From the IMG/VR virus record IMGVR_UViG_3300006753_000017, positions 1 through 40,587 of that record: DNA of 40,587 nt; one strand, given 5' to 3'. Of the stretch, positions 20,942 through 28,514 are shown one piece after another. A program made the position numbers and the translations under genes. The notes beneath the pieces were generated by a model. The model made no database searches, was not told the DNA's origin, and saw nothing but the letters and a program-made list of their open reading frames with translations. The stretch comes from a virus. Position 1 is the stretch's first letter. Each line of letters begins with the position of its first letter.

Positions 20942-21832
20942 ATGGGGATTACTGCACGTAAGGGACGAGTCGTGCCGTCCAACAGCAGACACATAACGTC
21001 TGTGCAGGTGATTGGCCCGATGGAAGCGGCCATTCTCCTGAAGAATGCTGCCCCCAATCGTACCGTGAGTGACCTGTTGGTCACGAAGTATGCGATTGCA
21101 ATGTTGGAAGACGAGTGGGTAGACATAGGTGTCCCGATCATCTTTGATGAACAGGGGCGCCTAGCCGATGGACAACATCGTTTACAGGCGATTGTTGAGA
21201 GCGAGACTGCGCAACGGTTTTCCGTTGTGAAGGGTGTGGACTATGCGTCCCTGCTGCTTGCTGTCGATTTTGGTCGTAAGCGGTCTGTTGCGGATGTGTT
21301 GCGTATTGTGAGTGAAGACCCTGACGATTCTCGTCATTTCAAGTACTCGCAGTCGTTGCCTGCTACCGCTAAGGCCGTGATGTTGATGCAGTCCATTGGC
21401 GATCCCAACCCCAATCAGGCTGTTGCTCGTACTATGAGTGAGCGTGTGGTCTTGGAGTTTATTTTCCAGAATCAGGCACCATTGGAACAGGCATGTCGTC
21501 GTACTGCCCGTGTGAAGTATCATGTTCCGTTGATTGCTAGCGCATTGTCTGCTGGTTTCTTCTTGTTCAACGAGTTGAGCGAGGAAGACGCAGACACATT
21601 TGTAGAGGAGTTGTGTGCGCCTACAAGCACGGATGGGAACCCTGCTTGGGTGCTGCAATCACAGGTGCTGAAGGACCGCAACTTGCGGAATCCGAGTTTC
21701 AGCGCCGATCAGCGGTTGGGTTTGGCATATTTGATCAAGGCATGGAACGCTTTTCGTTCGGGCCGCATGGTGAGTCGTTTGAGTTACCGTGCGTTTGGTC
21801 CGAAGCGGGAAGACTATCCGCTGCCTGAATAG
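20942..21832 (+). CDS. ParB/Srx-fold nuclease-like protein, 296 aa
   Basis: ATG 20942 is preceded by AGGAGG. The N-terminal part contains GPMEAAILLKNAAPNRTVS and IIFDEQGRLADGQHRLQAIV. The DGQHRL motif (about residues 76-81) is the hallmark of ParB-like Srx-fold domains that bind nucleotides or act as nucleases or regulators in phages. The rest is helical, with conserved-looking HFKYSQSLPATAKAVMLM. Free-standing ParB-like proteins of this length are common in actinobacteriophages near replication genes. No DNA-partition partner (ParA) is present, so plasmid segregation is unlikely. Confidence 0.75.
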   Translation: MGITARKGRVVPSNSRHITSVQVIGPMEAAILLKNAAPNRTVSDLLVTKYAIAMLEDEWVDIGVPIIFDEQGRLADGQHRLQAIVESETAQRFSVVKGVDYASLLLAVDFGRKRSVADVLRIVSEDPDDSRHFKYSQSLPATAKAVMLMQSIGDPNPNQAVARTMSERVVLEFIFQNQAPLEQACRRTARVKYHVPLIASALSAGFFLFNELSEEDADTFVEELCAPTSTDGNPAWVLQSQVLKDRNLRNPSFSADQRLGLAYLIKAWNAFRSGRMVSRLSYRAFGPKREDYPLPE

Positions 21833-21839
21833 ACTAGAG

Positions 21840-21872
21840 TGCGGGCGAGAGGCAATGGGCTTCTCGCCCGCA
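21840..21872 (+). terminator. Hairpin after the ParB-like gene
   Basis: An 11-bp stem (TGCGGGCGAGA with its complement) with an 11-nt loop begins 7 nt after the stop codon at 21832. It is not followed by a U-run, so it may be a partial terminator or an mRNA 3' protector. Confidence 0.5.
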
Positions 21873-21891
21873 TTCGTAAGATGGGAAATGT

Positions 21892-22368
21892 ATGTGGATA
21901 TTTACACAAGATGGTTTCTACTCAGTAACGCAGGGTGCCAAGCACCCGCATTTGTTTGAGTGGGAGCCTGAGGGGTTTAGTTTAGAGCGGGAAGAGTATC
22001 TGTTGATACGTACCCGTGATACCGAATCTATGGAGAACGCTAAGTTGCGTGTTCTGACGGCGGGCATTGAGCCGCCTGATGGCGAGTGGACTGGCACGAT
22101 ATGGACTCTTGATAATTCGGACTATGAGCATCGGATGTTGATGCCGAGGCATTTATGGGCGGAGTTGCTGGAATGGCATGGCGCCAATTTGACTTACCCG
22201 AGTTTCAAGACGTACTTGAGCAAGGCGTGGACTGAGCAGTACGGGCCGCATGTGGGAAGACAGCGCAGTCTAGCGTTGATGGAAATGTGGTGTACCATGA
22301 AGGACTATTGGCCTACTGACAAATGGCACTACTGGGATACTCATGGGTACGGTTGCCGCGAGTCGTAA
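21892..22368 (+). CDS. Conserved-type phage protein, 158 aa
   Basis: The N-terminus MWIFTQDGFYSVTQ followed by a middle LIRTRD resembles a family widespread in actinobacteriophages (MWIFxxxGFYSV..., then a (V/I)RxR segment). The C-terminus WHYWDTHGYG is aromatic-rich. The family's function is unknown; it probably binds a host or replication protein, as it is regularly placed in early regions next to nucleases. ATG 21892 lies 60 nt after the previous gene, and its Shine-Dalgarno sequence is modest (GATGGGAAATG). Confidence 0.7.
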   Translation: MWIFTQDGFYSVTQGAKHPHLFEWEPEGFSLEREEYLLIRTRDTESMENAKLRVLTAGIEPPDGEWTGTIWTLDNSDYEHRMLMPRHLWAELLEWHGANLTYPSFKTYLSKAWTEQYGPHVGRQRSLALMEMWCTMKDYWPTDKWHYWDTHGYGCRES

Positions 22369-22408
22369 CACGTTCGTAACAGAGTTGGCGCAGAATCTTA
22401 GTCAAAAA

Positions 22409-22488
22409 GTACCACGCCGACACAAACGAGCCAGTAGGCTCAGTGGTACCCAGTACCTCCTCCCCCTCTCTTCAGAGAGGGGGAGGAG
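22409..22488 (+). promoter_or_regulatory. Structured leader of the nuclease gene
   Basis: Three dyads precede the gene at 22515: GTACCAC/GTGGTAC (22409-22415 and 22443-22449), an inner hairpin GAGCC-AGTA-GGCTC (22428-22441), and a perfect 15-bp hairpin 22457-22488 (arm CTCCTCCCCCTCTCT). The left arm also contains CCTCCT, able to pair with the Shine-Dalgarno AGGAGG at 22505-22510, so an alternative fold could hide the start. Confidence 0.6.
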
Positions 22489-22501
22489 TTTACTCAGTAC
22501 C
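22489..22501 (-). promoter_or_regulatory. Third copy of the GGTACTGAGTAAA motif, inverted
   Basis: TTTACTCAGTACC is the reverse complement of the 13-nt core repeated at 14483 and 14527. It lies between the 15-bp hairpin and the Shine-Dalgarno sequence of the nuclease gene. In all three places a GC-rich perfect hairpin adjoins the motif. Confidence 0.6.
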
Positions 22502-22514
22502 GTTAGGAGGAAAT

Positions 22515-23315
22515 ATGAAATACGCTTTACATAGAGCAGGTGATGGGCGATGGGTGCACACATGGGTTCGCCAATCTTCGATCAAGACTGCGGACATGTG
22601 CATGGAAAGGTTTCGCAATACCATCTTCGGGCTTGTAGAAGAGCCTACGAAAGATGCTGCGTCGCTTGGCACGGTGTGCCATGCGGTTGCAGAAGATGCT
22701 TTGACGGCACGGATGGACGAGCAGGGAGAGATGGAGGAATCCGATCTACACGCTGCGTTCGATTACTATTGGGCTGACACGGTACCCACGATTGAGCGGT
22801 GGGAATCGTATGCGCCCGATCAGGCCGCACAGTTGGGCAAGGAGAAGTTGTCATCGTGGTATACGGAAGTGTACCCGCAATTGTGGCCTAAGGCGGTAGA
22901 GCATTACTTTGAGGTTCCGCTCATCGAAGACGATGAGCGCATAGTGAATCTCACGGGGACAGTTGACCTAGTAGAGAGCGACCGCTTGTGGGATTGGAAG
23001 TTCCCAAAGCGTGACTATTCCAGAAATGCTTGGGAGTACGAAAGGTGGGATGTGCAAAGCATAGCGTACTGCTATGCACTAGGTATCCCCAACTTTTCAT
23101 ATGCGATCATGCACCCTGCGGGGGTAGGTCGCATGGATTTAGTGCGTGACCAGACACACTTTGACTGGTTACGCACAAAGGTCTTGGCACTATGCCGCTA
23201 CGTTGAAGCCATGCCCACACCACCGTGGGTACTAGGCGACAACGGGTGGTGGTGTTCCGAGAAATGGTGTGCCGATTGGGCGCACTGCAAAGGTTCCAAC
23301 GAAAGGAAACCATAA
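22515..23315 (+). CDS. RecB/Cas4-like PD-(D/E)XK exonuclease, 266 aa
   Basis: The start is ATG 22515 with AGGAGG at correct spacing. SLGTVCHAVAEDAL (motif I with His), LTGTVDLVESDRLWDWKFPK (the Asp and the DxK of the catalytic core) and WDVQSIAYCYALG (motif IV QxxxY) define the nuclease. A single N-terminal Cys (Cys29) plus three C-terminal Cys (about 247, 252 and 258; WCSEKWCADWAHC) suggest a 4Fe-4S cluster as in Cas4/AddB. The enzyme probably resects DNA ends during recombination-dependent replication. Its stop overlaps the next start (TAATG). Confidence 0.85.
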   Translation: MKYALHRAGDGRWVHTWVRQSSIKTADMCMERFRNTIFGLVEEPTKDAASLGTVCHAVAEDALTARMDEQGEMEESDLHAAFDYYWADTVPTIERWESYAPDQAAQLGKEKLSSWYTEVYPQLWPKAVEHYFEVPLIEDDERIVNLTGTVDLVESDRLWDWKFPKRDYSRNAWEYERWDVQSIAYCYALGIPNFSYAIMHPAGVGRMDLVRDQTHFDWLRTKVLALCRYVEAMPTPPWVLGDNGWWCSEKWCADWAHCKGSNERKP

Positions 23316-24043
23316 TGGCATTTACGCCACTAAGCCCTACTGAGAGGGCATCAATTGAAGCGCAGGTGTTGATGAAGGCTTCGGTCGAACTGACCGTCGC
23401 TGAAATCAACAACGGCGACGAAGGTGTGGCCGTGACGATGGCAGTTGACAACGCTATCGCTCTGGCACAAGGACTGTCGCAGGTGAAGGAGACACTGCTT
23501 CAGCAGACCGTCGCTGACGTACAGCCCGTCGTAAACGTAACGGACGCAACGGCGACTGCCATAGCGACCGTAAAGGAAGCATTTCCTGAGGCGCAGCCCG
23601 CTCCACAGGTCGCTCCCGCACAGCGTGAGTCGCTGTACATTGACGACAGCCAGTATGCGGCAGTCAACAAACTGCTCATGCATGAGCGTGCTATCGGAAT
23701 CACCTATGGTTCACAGCAATCAGCGTTCATGGACAATCAGGCGATCCGCAAGTTGTTCGCCGCAGGTATCCGTCAGTTCCCTGACGACTACTGGGCAGAG
23801 TCCATGCGTGGCAAGGACATTCCGATTACCAAGAACGGCAAGTGCGGACTTGGTGACTTCAAGATTAAGCGTGGTACCAGCCTGAACGAAGACGGTTCAC
23901 ATGCTGTGAGCCAAGGCGAAGGCGACCACCCGCTTGCCAACAAGAGCGGTTACTTCGGTGGGCTGGTCAAGCACAGTCCATTCACATGGGGTGAGCGTCC
24001 AGATGCGATTGATCCGCAGAACTGGTTGGCAGCAATTGCCTGA
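23315..24043 (+). CDS. Hypothetical protein between nuclease and helicase, 242 aa
   Basis: The start is ATG 23315, overlapping the upstream stop by one base. The N-terminal part is helical and acidic (LSPTERASIEAQVLMKASVEL). A Pro/Ala/Gln linker follows (FPEAQPAPQVAPAQRES), then a compact C-terminal domain with DDYWAESMRGKDIPITKNG and SGYFGGLVKHSPFTWGE. Such a partner next to a RecB-like nuclease is often a single-strand binding or annealing protein, but no ERF, RecT or OB-fold signature is clear. It could also be a nucleotidyl or primase accessory protein. Confidence 0.65.
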   Translation: MAFTPLSPTERASIEAQVLMKASVELTVAEINNGDEGVAVTMAVDNAIALAQGLSQVKETLLQQTVADVQPVVNVTDATATAIATVKEAFPEAQPAPQVAPAQRESLYIDDSQYAAVNKLLMHERAIGITYGSQQSAFMDNQAIRKLFAAGIRQFPDDYWAESMRGKDIPITKNGKCGLGDFKIKRGTSLNEDGSHAVSQGEGDHPLANKSGYFGGLVKHSPFTWGERPDAIDPQNWLAAIA

Positions 24044-24065
24044 GCGTCTAAGCCTTGAGGACGCA

Positions 24066-25034
24066 ATGAGGCTGGTTGGAGCGGGAGCGGCTGCGGCTGC
24101 TCCCGCCCCAGCGGCGGTTGAGATTGAGGGTATTACGTCTGCTGACTTGAAGCGGTTGTACACCCCCAAGACTGAACAAATGTCACGGATGCGCACAGAC
24201 TTGAGCGCAGGAGGAGAGTGGAAGTTTGGAATACGAGGGTTTGATGAAGCCACGCTAGGTGGCGCACGCGCAGGTCAGTTGGTCACCCTGATCGGTAAGA
24301 CGCACACGGGTAAGACGTTGCTGGCTATGAACATGGCTGCACGTAACCGCAACCACAGGACACTGTGGGTTAGCCCCGACGAAACTGAATCAATGTTTTG
24401 GGGGCGGTACACGGCTATGCGTTTGGAGATCAGCCAGAAAGACTGGTTGGGTCGCCTCATCCGAGGCGACGAGGCGGCATGGAATCGCACTAGCGAGATC
24501 ATGGCGAGCGAAACCAACCTGCACTTTGAGTCCACGGGTATGTCCGTGGACGATTTGGACAAGGCTATGCGGATTGCGTCTGCGCAATTGTGGGATGGTC
24601 AACGCCCACAGGTGCTTGTATATGATTATTTAGAATTGATACGTGGAGGTGGACCAAACGACCACGCCAGTGTGCAAGCAAAAATTGAATCCTTCAAGCA
24701 ACTGGTATCCGACTGGCGAGTAATCGGAGTCGTAGTCCACCAATCAGGCAGAGGAGCAGGCAATCGCGGACGAGCAGGCGGCATCGACTCAGGTCGATAC
24801 GCCTCCACCAGCGAAAGCCACTTCGTCATCGAAACATGGCGCCGATGGGACGACGTTAGCCTAGAAGAAGACGTACGCTCCTACTACGAAGATGAAGTCA
24901 GCGTGGGTCTACACAAGAACAAAGCAGGCGAAGGCGAGAAGGCAGAGGTAAACCTCACCATCCACCCGAGCGGCAGACTTCTAGAACCGGGCGTAACGTG
25001 GGAGCAGATGAACTTGGACGGGTTTGATGTCTGA
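24066..25034 (+). CDS. DnaB/RecA-type replicative helicase, 322 aa
   Basis: The core is a RecA-family ATPase. It has a Walker A GKTHTGKT (residues 77-84), a helical stretch, a LWVSPDETESMFWGRYTA segment, a Walker B VLVYDYLELI (about 180-190), and GVVVHQSGRGAGNRGRAGG (a DnaB-like H4/loop region). The leader is an Ala/Pro-rich linker. A longer form from TTG 24036 would add ten residues overlapping the previous gene. The order RecB-like nuclease, helicase, primase suggests a compact replisome that borrows a host DNA polymerase. The start is not certain; ATG 24066 has GAGG upstream. Confidence 0.85.
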   Translation: MRLVGAGAAAAAPAPAAVEIEGITSADLKRLYTPKTEQMSRMRTDLSAGGEWKFGIRGFDEATLGGARAGQLVTLIGKTHTGKTLLAMNMAARNRNHRTLWVSPDETESMFWGRYTAMRLEISQKDWLGRLIRGDEAAWNRTSEIMASETNLHFESTGMSVDDLDKAMRIASAQLWDGQRPQVLVYDYLELIRGGGPNDHASVQAKIESFKQLVSDWRVIGVVVHQSGRGAGNRGRAGGIDSGRYASTSESHFVIETWRRWDDVSLEEDVRSYYEDEVSVGLHKNKAGEGEKAEVNLTIHPSGRLLEPGVTWEQMNLDGFDV

Positions 25035-26043
25035 ACCAATCTGGAACCTATTTGAAGGGTTCCCATACGCATACGGCAGCGACGCTGGCGGTTGCGTATG
25101 GGACCACGTAGACCAACGTCTATTGTTGCGCCATCGTAGCGGTGAGGAAATGATCGGGGTGTACCCAATGGTATACGATCCTGAGGAAACCCTTCCCGCT
25201 GGTAGCGGTGGTTGGCAAGAAGTAGACGGGCACAAAATTTATCCTGACATGAAACCCGAATTGTGGAAGTGCATGTGGGGCGCCATCGACATTGACGAAG
25301 GCGACGACTCGCTCATCTATGCGCAGAACGTAGCCACCGTGTTACAGGCGCTGGCAATGCAGGGATGGGTGGAACTGTCTCGCTCCAAGGGCTGTCACGT
25401 ATGGGTCTTTGCCGAAGACTGGGTTGAAGCGCCTACAATGCGACGAGCGTTGCAGGCGGTATGCCAGATGGCTGGCATCAAATACGATGCCGTGTACCCC
25501 AAGCAGGACTCGTTGCCCGGTCCACCGGGCAACTATATGCGTCTACCGTATGGTGGCGCTAGACCTGAAGGTCGTCAGGAGATGGTGGACGAGAACGGGT
25601 ACCCGATTGACTACTACAACTTTGTGATAGATGCTGAAGGCACCCGTGTCAAGATTGACCTGTTGGAGATTGCGGCAGGGCTATGGGTAGATCCTACGCC
25701 TGATTTGCCACCTACGCGGGCCTATTCGCGGGAGCCGTTGATGAAAATTGATGGCACTCGTTTGCGTGGGGTAGCACGTAGGATGTACGACGATGGTCCC
25801 CATTCGTACTACACTCAGCAGCATGGTGCTGGCAGAGGACGACATGGGTTCCTCAACAGGTTCGCCCGTGCCATGTGGGAAGCAGGGTACGGAGTGACCG
25901 ACATCGTGGTGTGGACGAAGGACTTAGATTCTCGTCTAGGTACATGGTGGTCCGAAGGGCCGAAGTTTGCAGGAAGGCAAGACTGTGACCGACAAGTCGA
26001 ACGACTCGTTACCGACGCACAGCAGCGCGCAACCGTCCACTGA
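25027..26043 (+). CDS. Archaeo-eukaryotic-type primase (AEP), 338 aa
   Basis: MWGAIDIDEGDD (Asp88, Asp90) is the metal-binding hhhDhD motif, SRSKGCHVWVF (His124) is the nucleotide-binding sxH motif, and VYPKQDSLPGPPGNYMRLPY matches the PKQ...GN-LP segment of AEP primases of the type found in phages and TOTE-like elements. A C-terminal helical region follows (GRGRHGFLNRFARAMWEAG). It starts 8 nt inside the helicase gene (ATG 25027) and its end is overlapped by the RusA gene (58 nt). It likely synthesises primers with the neighbouring helicase; no zinc-binding domain is seen. Confidence 0.87.
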   Translation: MSEPIWNLFEGFPYAYGSDAGGCVWDHVDQRLLLRHRSGEEMIGVYPMVYDPEETLPAGSGGWQEVDGHKIYPDMKPELWKCMWGAIDIDEGDDSLIYAQNVATVLQALAMQGWVELSRSKGCHVWVFAEDWVEAPTMRRALQAVCQMAGIKYDAVYPKQDSLPGPPGNYMRLPYGGARPEGRQEMVDENGYPIDYYNFVIDAEGTRVKIDLLEIAAGLWVDPTPDLPPTRAYSREPLMKIDGTRLRGVARRMYDDGPHSYYTQQHGAGRGRHGFLNRFARAMWEAGYGVTDIVVWTKDLDSRLGTWWSEGPKFAGRQDCDRQVERLVTDAQQRATVH

Positions 26044-26380
26044 GTTCTCTTTCTTGGTGGGGGGGCGTCCCGTACCCAAGGGGCGTCCTCGTATGTCTCG
26101 TAAGGGACGGGTGTACACGCCTGCTACGACTGTACGCGCGGAGGCGGAGTACGCTGTGGCGGTGGGAGAGGACGGTCCCGTCTTTGACGGGCCAGTCCGT
26201 GTAGAATTGATCTTCACGGAAGAACACACGGCGGTTACCATCACGCCAGTAGAAGATTGGACGACTCCCTTGCGTGGAGACTTGGACAATTATGTGAAGT
26301 TGGCTTTGGATGGTATCCAACGTGCTGGCATTATCGTGAACGACCAGCAGGTCGTTCATATTGACGCTACGAAAGTGTGA
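25985..26380 (+). CDS. RusA-family Holliday-junction resolvase, 131 aa
   Basis: The start chosen is GTG 25985, with AGGAAGG upstream; TTG 25967 is an alternative. GGRPVPKGRPRMSRKGRVYTP is the typical RusA start, and RGDLDNYVKLALDGIQ contains the DxDN catalytic acids, followed by NDQQVVHI. RusA resolves branched DNA formed during recombination-dependent replication and before packaging. The 58-nt overlap with the primase end indicates tight coupling. Confidence 0.88.
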   Translation: MTDKSNDSLPTHSSAQPSTEFSFLVGGRPVPKGRPRMSRKGRVYTPATTVRAEAEYAVAVGEDGPVFDGPVRVELIFTEEHTAVTITPVEDWTTPLRGDLDNYVKLALDGIQRAGIIVNDQQVVHIDATKV

Positions 26381-26384
26381 CGCT

Positions 26385-26834
26385 ATGTCATTCGCGGATC
26401 AACCATTCTCACATCGCTTTCAGACGATGGGAGATATTTCGGAACGCAAGTTTGAAGAATTGTGCGACCGTAAGTTTTGTCGCTACGGGCTGAATCGTCC
26501 ACCGATTCACATGGGTTCGTTGCCGCCTAGCGTACGGTACACGCCTGACTATCTGACTTCTGAATCTTTTGTAGAGGTGCAGGGGTTGGGGTCGGATCAG
26601 GTGTTGAAGTTGAAGTTGGAGAAGATGAAGGCGTTGCGGTCATGGCATCGAATGCATCGTGTTGTTTTGTTTGTATACGATTCGTCCAATGATCGACACG
26701 CCAACATACCCCTTGGGCAACTACAAAAATTGTGCGTGAAGGCAGACGTAAAGGCGTTCCCCGAAGGAAAAGAATACTATGCGATTCCTGCTGCGCTAGT
26801 ATGGGCAGATGAGTCGCAAAGAAATACCAACTGA
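26385..26834 (+). CDS. Putative PD-(D/E)XK-like nuclease, 149 aa
   Basis: The chosen start is ATG 26385 (MSFADQPFSHRF), 4 nt after the RusA stop. The order GDISERKFEELCDRKFCRYG, YTPDYL, then SFVEVQGLGSDQVLKLKLEK has the layout of a small PD-(D/E)XK enzyme: an Asp in a beta turn, then a strand with E-x-Q, then a helix with Lys residues. The exact catalytic set is not unambiguous. A role in recombination or host-DNA degradation fits its location after RusA. Confidence 0.65.
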   Translation: MSFADQPFSHRFQTMGDISERKFEELCDRKFCRYGLNRPPIHMGSLPPSVRYTPDYLTSESFVEVQGLGSDQVLKLKLEKMKALRSWHRMHRVVLFVYDSSNDRHANIPLGQLQKLCVKADVKAFPEGKEYYAIPAALVWADESQRNTN

Positions 26835-27144
26835 CCCCGTTCACCTTGGGTGGTTGCAGGAGTCACTTGGTGTCGCGGGCGAAAAAATTTCGTCCGAAGA
26901 TCGTGCTGAACTGTGTGATCTGGTATTGAATGTGTACGATAAGTTGGAGGAAAAAGACTTATGGATAATGAACGCGCTATTGTTTGAACGCTTAAGTCTA
27001 AGGGATGTCCAATATGTATTGGGTATTCCGAAGACAACAGTGGCGCGTAAACGAGATGAAATCTTACAAAAACTGGGTGAAGAATTATCTAAACACCCAC
27101 TAGTAAAGGAGTATTTAAATGACAATTCCACGGATAAATCCTGA
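26809..27144 (+). CDS. Sigma-region-4-like HTH regulator, 111 aa
   Basis: The start is ATG 26809, overlapping the preceding gene by 26 nt. The C-terminal half has LSLRDVQYVLGIPKTTVARKRDEI, a clear helix-turn-helix resembling sigma-factor region 4, preceded by the helix KDLWIMNALLFER. The N-terminal half (EDRAELCDLVLNVYDKLEEK) looks like a dimerisation or small sigma-like part. No full sigma factor is seen. It could redirect host RNA polymerase to the late block or act as a repressor. Confidence 0.7.
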   Translation: MSRKEIPTDPVHLGWLQESLGVAGEKISSEDRAELCDLVLNVYDKLEEKDLWIMNALLFERLSLRDVQYVLGIPKTTVARKRDEILQKLGEELSKHPLVKEYLNDNSTDKS

Positions 27145-27661
27145 AACGTGGGACGCAGCCGCAGGGCTGATGGCTAACAACATAGACATAAAGCGTGCCC
27201 GTGGAGTACGACACCCCTTTCACGCTGACCCCCATGCATCGTTAGGAGTGTTGCGCTCAGAGTACGACCACTTTTCCGCCCGTTACTACGGGGCGGAAGT
27301 AAACGAAGACATCGCCTGCAACTGGTTTCAGGCAATCGCAATCATAACACTAGACCAAGCATTTGTAATGAGCGAAGCGGTAACGTCAGCCTCGTCCGTG
27401 CTGCCGCTACTACGCATGAAGATGGAAGACTACGGATACGACAACATCGACAGGTTCGGACTGGACGGCATCCTTGTGCGCTTGCACGACAAGATCGCAC
27501 GCCTAGAGAACCTGTACGAGAAGGGCGCGGAAGCAAGCAATGAGTCGCTTACAGACACACACGCAGACATCATCGGCTACTGCATCATCGGATGCATGGT
27601 AGCGATGGACTTGTGGCGGTTGCCGTTGAACGATCAGTTCGTTCACCCGTCACTGGCTTAG
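27119..27661 (+). CDS. Nmad1/DUF1599-like protein, 180 aa
   Basis: The C-terminal half (MKMEDYGYDNIDRFGLDGIL followed by VRLHDKIARLENL and ESLTDTHADIIGYCIIGCM) matches the layout of the nucleotide-modification-associated domain 1 (DUF1599) family: an EDYG-type turn, a VRLxDKxxRLxNL helix and an ESxxDTxxDxxxY helix. The family is linked to nucleotide metabolism or base modification in phages. ATG 27119 lies within the end of the previous gene, with AAAGGAG upstream. Confidence 0.65.
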   Translation: MTIPRINPETWDAAAGLMANNIDIKRARGVRHPFHADPHASLGVLRSEYDHFSARYYGAEVNEDIACNWFQAIAIITLDQAFVMSEAVTSASSVLPLLRMKMEDYGYDNIDRFGLDGILVRLHDKIARLENLYEKGAEASNESLTDTHADIIGYCIIGCMVAMDLWRLPLNDQFVHPSLA

Positions 27662-27674
27662 GAGGAAGATTAAT

Positions 27675-28208
27675 ATGGGTATGTCTAGGCAAAAGGCGAA
27701 TAGAAGACGTCACTATGAGGAAAACAGGGAGAGAGAAATACAAAGGGCGTTGGAGTGGAGTAAGGCTAATCCTGACAAAGTGCAAGCGTCCCGCCTTAAG
27801 TATCGTGAACGTCATAGGGAAGAGTTAAACGCAAAAAGTAAGGCGTATAGGAAAGCCAATTATGAGAAGGTTGCAATCGCAGACCAGCGAAAAACTCGTA
27901 TTTATCGGGCTAGAAAAGCGAATGCTAAAAGTGATGGGCATACAATCCCTGAACTTCACCAATATTGGAGAGAACAGGGCATTGACCCGAAGCGATGCAC
28001 TTATTGCGGTAAGTGGTATCGGCAGTGGAATAACCCTTGGAAAAGTTCGCAAGGTGACCACGTAATCCCACTGCATAGGGGAGGCACCGATACTGTTGAA
28101 AATTTGATGCCGTGTTGCCGCTCCTGCAACGCATCTAAGAGTGATCGCCTACTTCATGTCGAATGGACTCCACCCAACATGCGGGAACTAGAAACCAGCG
28201 CCCGCTAA
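27675..28208 (+). CDS. HNH endonuclease, 177 aa
   Basis: The N-terminal half is Lys/Arg/Asn-rich helix (KANRRRHYEENREREIQRAL). The C-terminal half is a standard HNH domain: CTYCGKW (first Cys pair), QGDHVIPLHRGGTD (catalytic His in DH), then NLMPCCRSCNASKS (Asn plus the second Cys pair). ATG 27675 follows TAGGAGGA. It is the last early gene and ends with its stop codon overlapping the oppositely oriented last late gene. It may be a homing or free-standing endonuclease, or a packaging helper, since HNH proteins often aid terminase in phages. Confidence 0.87.
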   Translation: MGMSRQKANRRRHYEENREREIQRALEWSKANPDKVQASRLKYRERHREELNAKSKAYRKANYEKVAIADQRKTRIYRARKANAKSDGHTIPELHQYWREQGIDPKRCTYCGKWYRQWNNPWKSSQGDHVIPLHRGGTDTVENLMPCCRSCNASKSDRLLHVEWTPPNMRELETSAR

Positions 28209-28513
28209 TCTATTCCGTCAAAATCCATGATCGCAGTCGCACGAACAATCAACTCGCTGATCGTGGAAAACACGTAACTATGCAAGGGACTGTTATCAAA
28301 GTCCCCCGTAATCGCTTCCGCTGAAAAAGCCATCGCGTGTTCAAACGGAAGCACCAGCAACAGGCCCAAACTGCCCTCATGCCACACCGCGTGACTACCA
28401 TCGTCCACGTTCAACACGCTGGAACTGGCCTTCAGACTCTCCTGAATCTCAGCCGCAATGGCGTCGCCTTCTTGCGCGCGCCATTGCTCAAAGGCAGCGT
28501 TGTCTTTCTCCAT
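28205..28513 (-). CDS. Last late gene, hypothetical protein, 102 aa
   Basis: ATG 28513 lies one base after the stop of the small membrane protein. The protein is acidic and mixed alpha-beta (EKDNAAFEQWRAQEGDAIAAE, then SLGLLLVLPFEHAMAFSAEA). A hydrophobic stretch near residue 50-65 could be a short membrane-interacting part, but no true span is evident. Its end meets the HNH gene end to end (stop codons share two bases). Position after endolysin and holin candidate suggests a lysis or late-accessory role. Confidence 0.65.
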   Translation of the reverse strand: MEKDNAAFEQWRAQEGDAIAAEIQESLKASSSVLNVDDGSHAVWHEGSLGLLLVLPFEHAMAFSAEAITGDFDNSPLHSYVFSTISELIVRATAIMDFDGID

Positions 28514-28514
28514 G

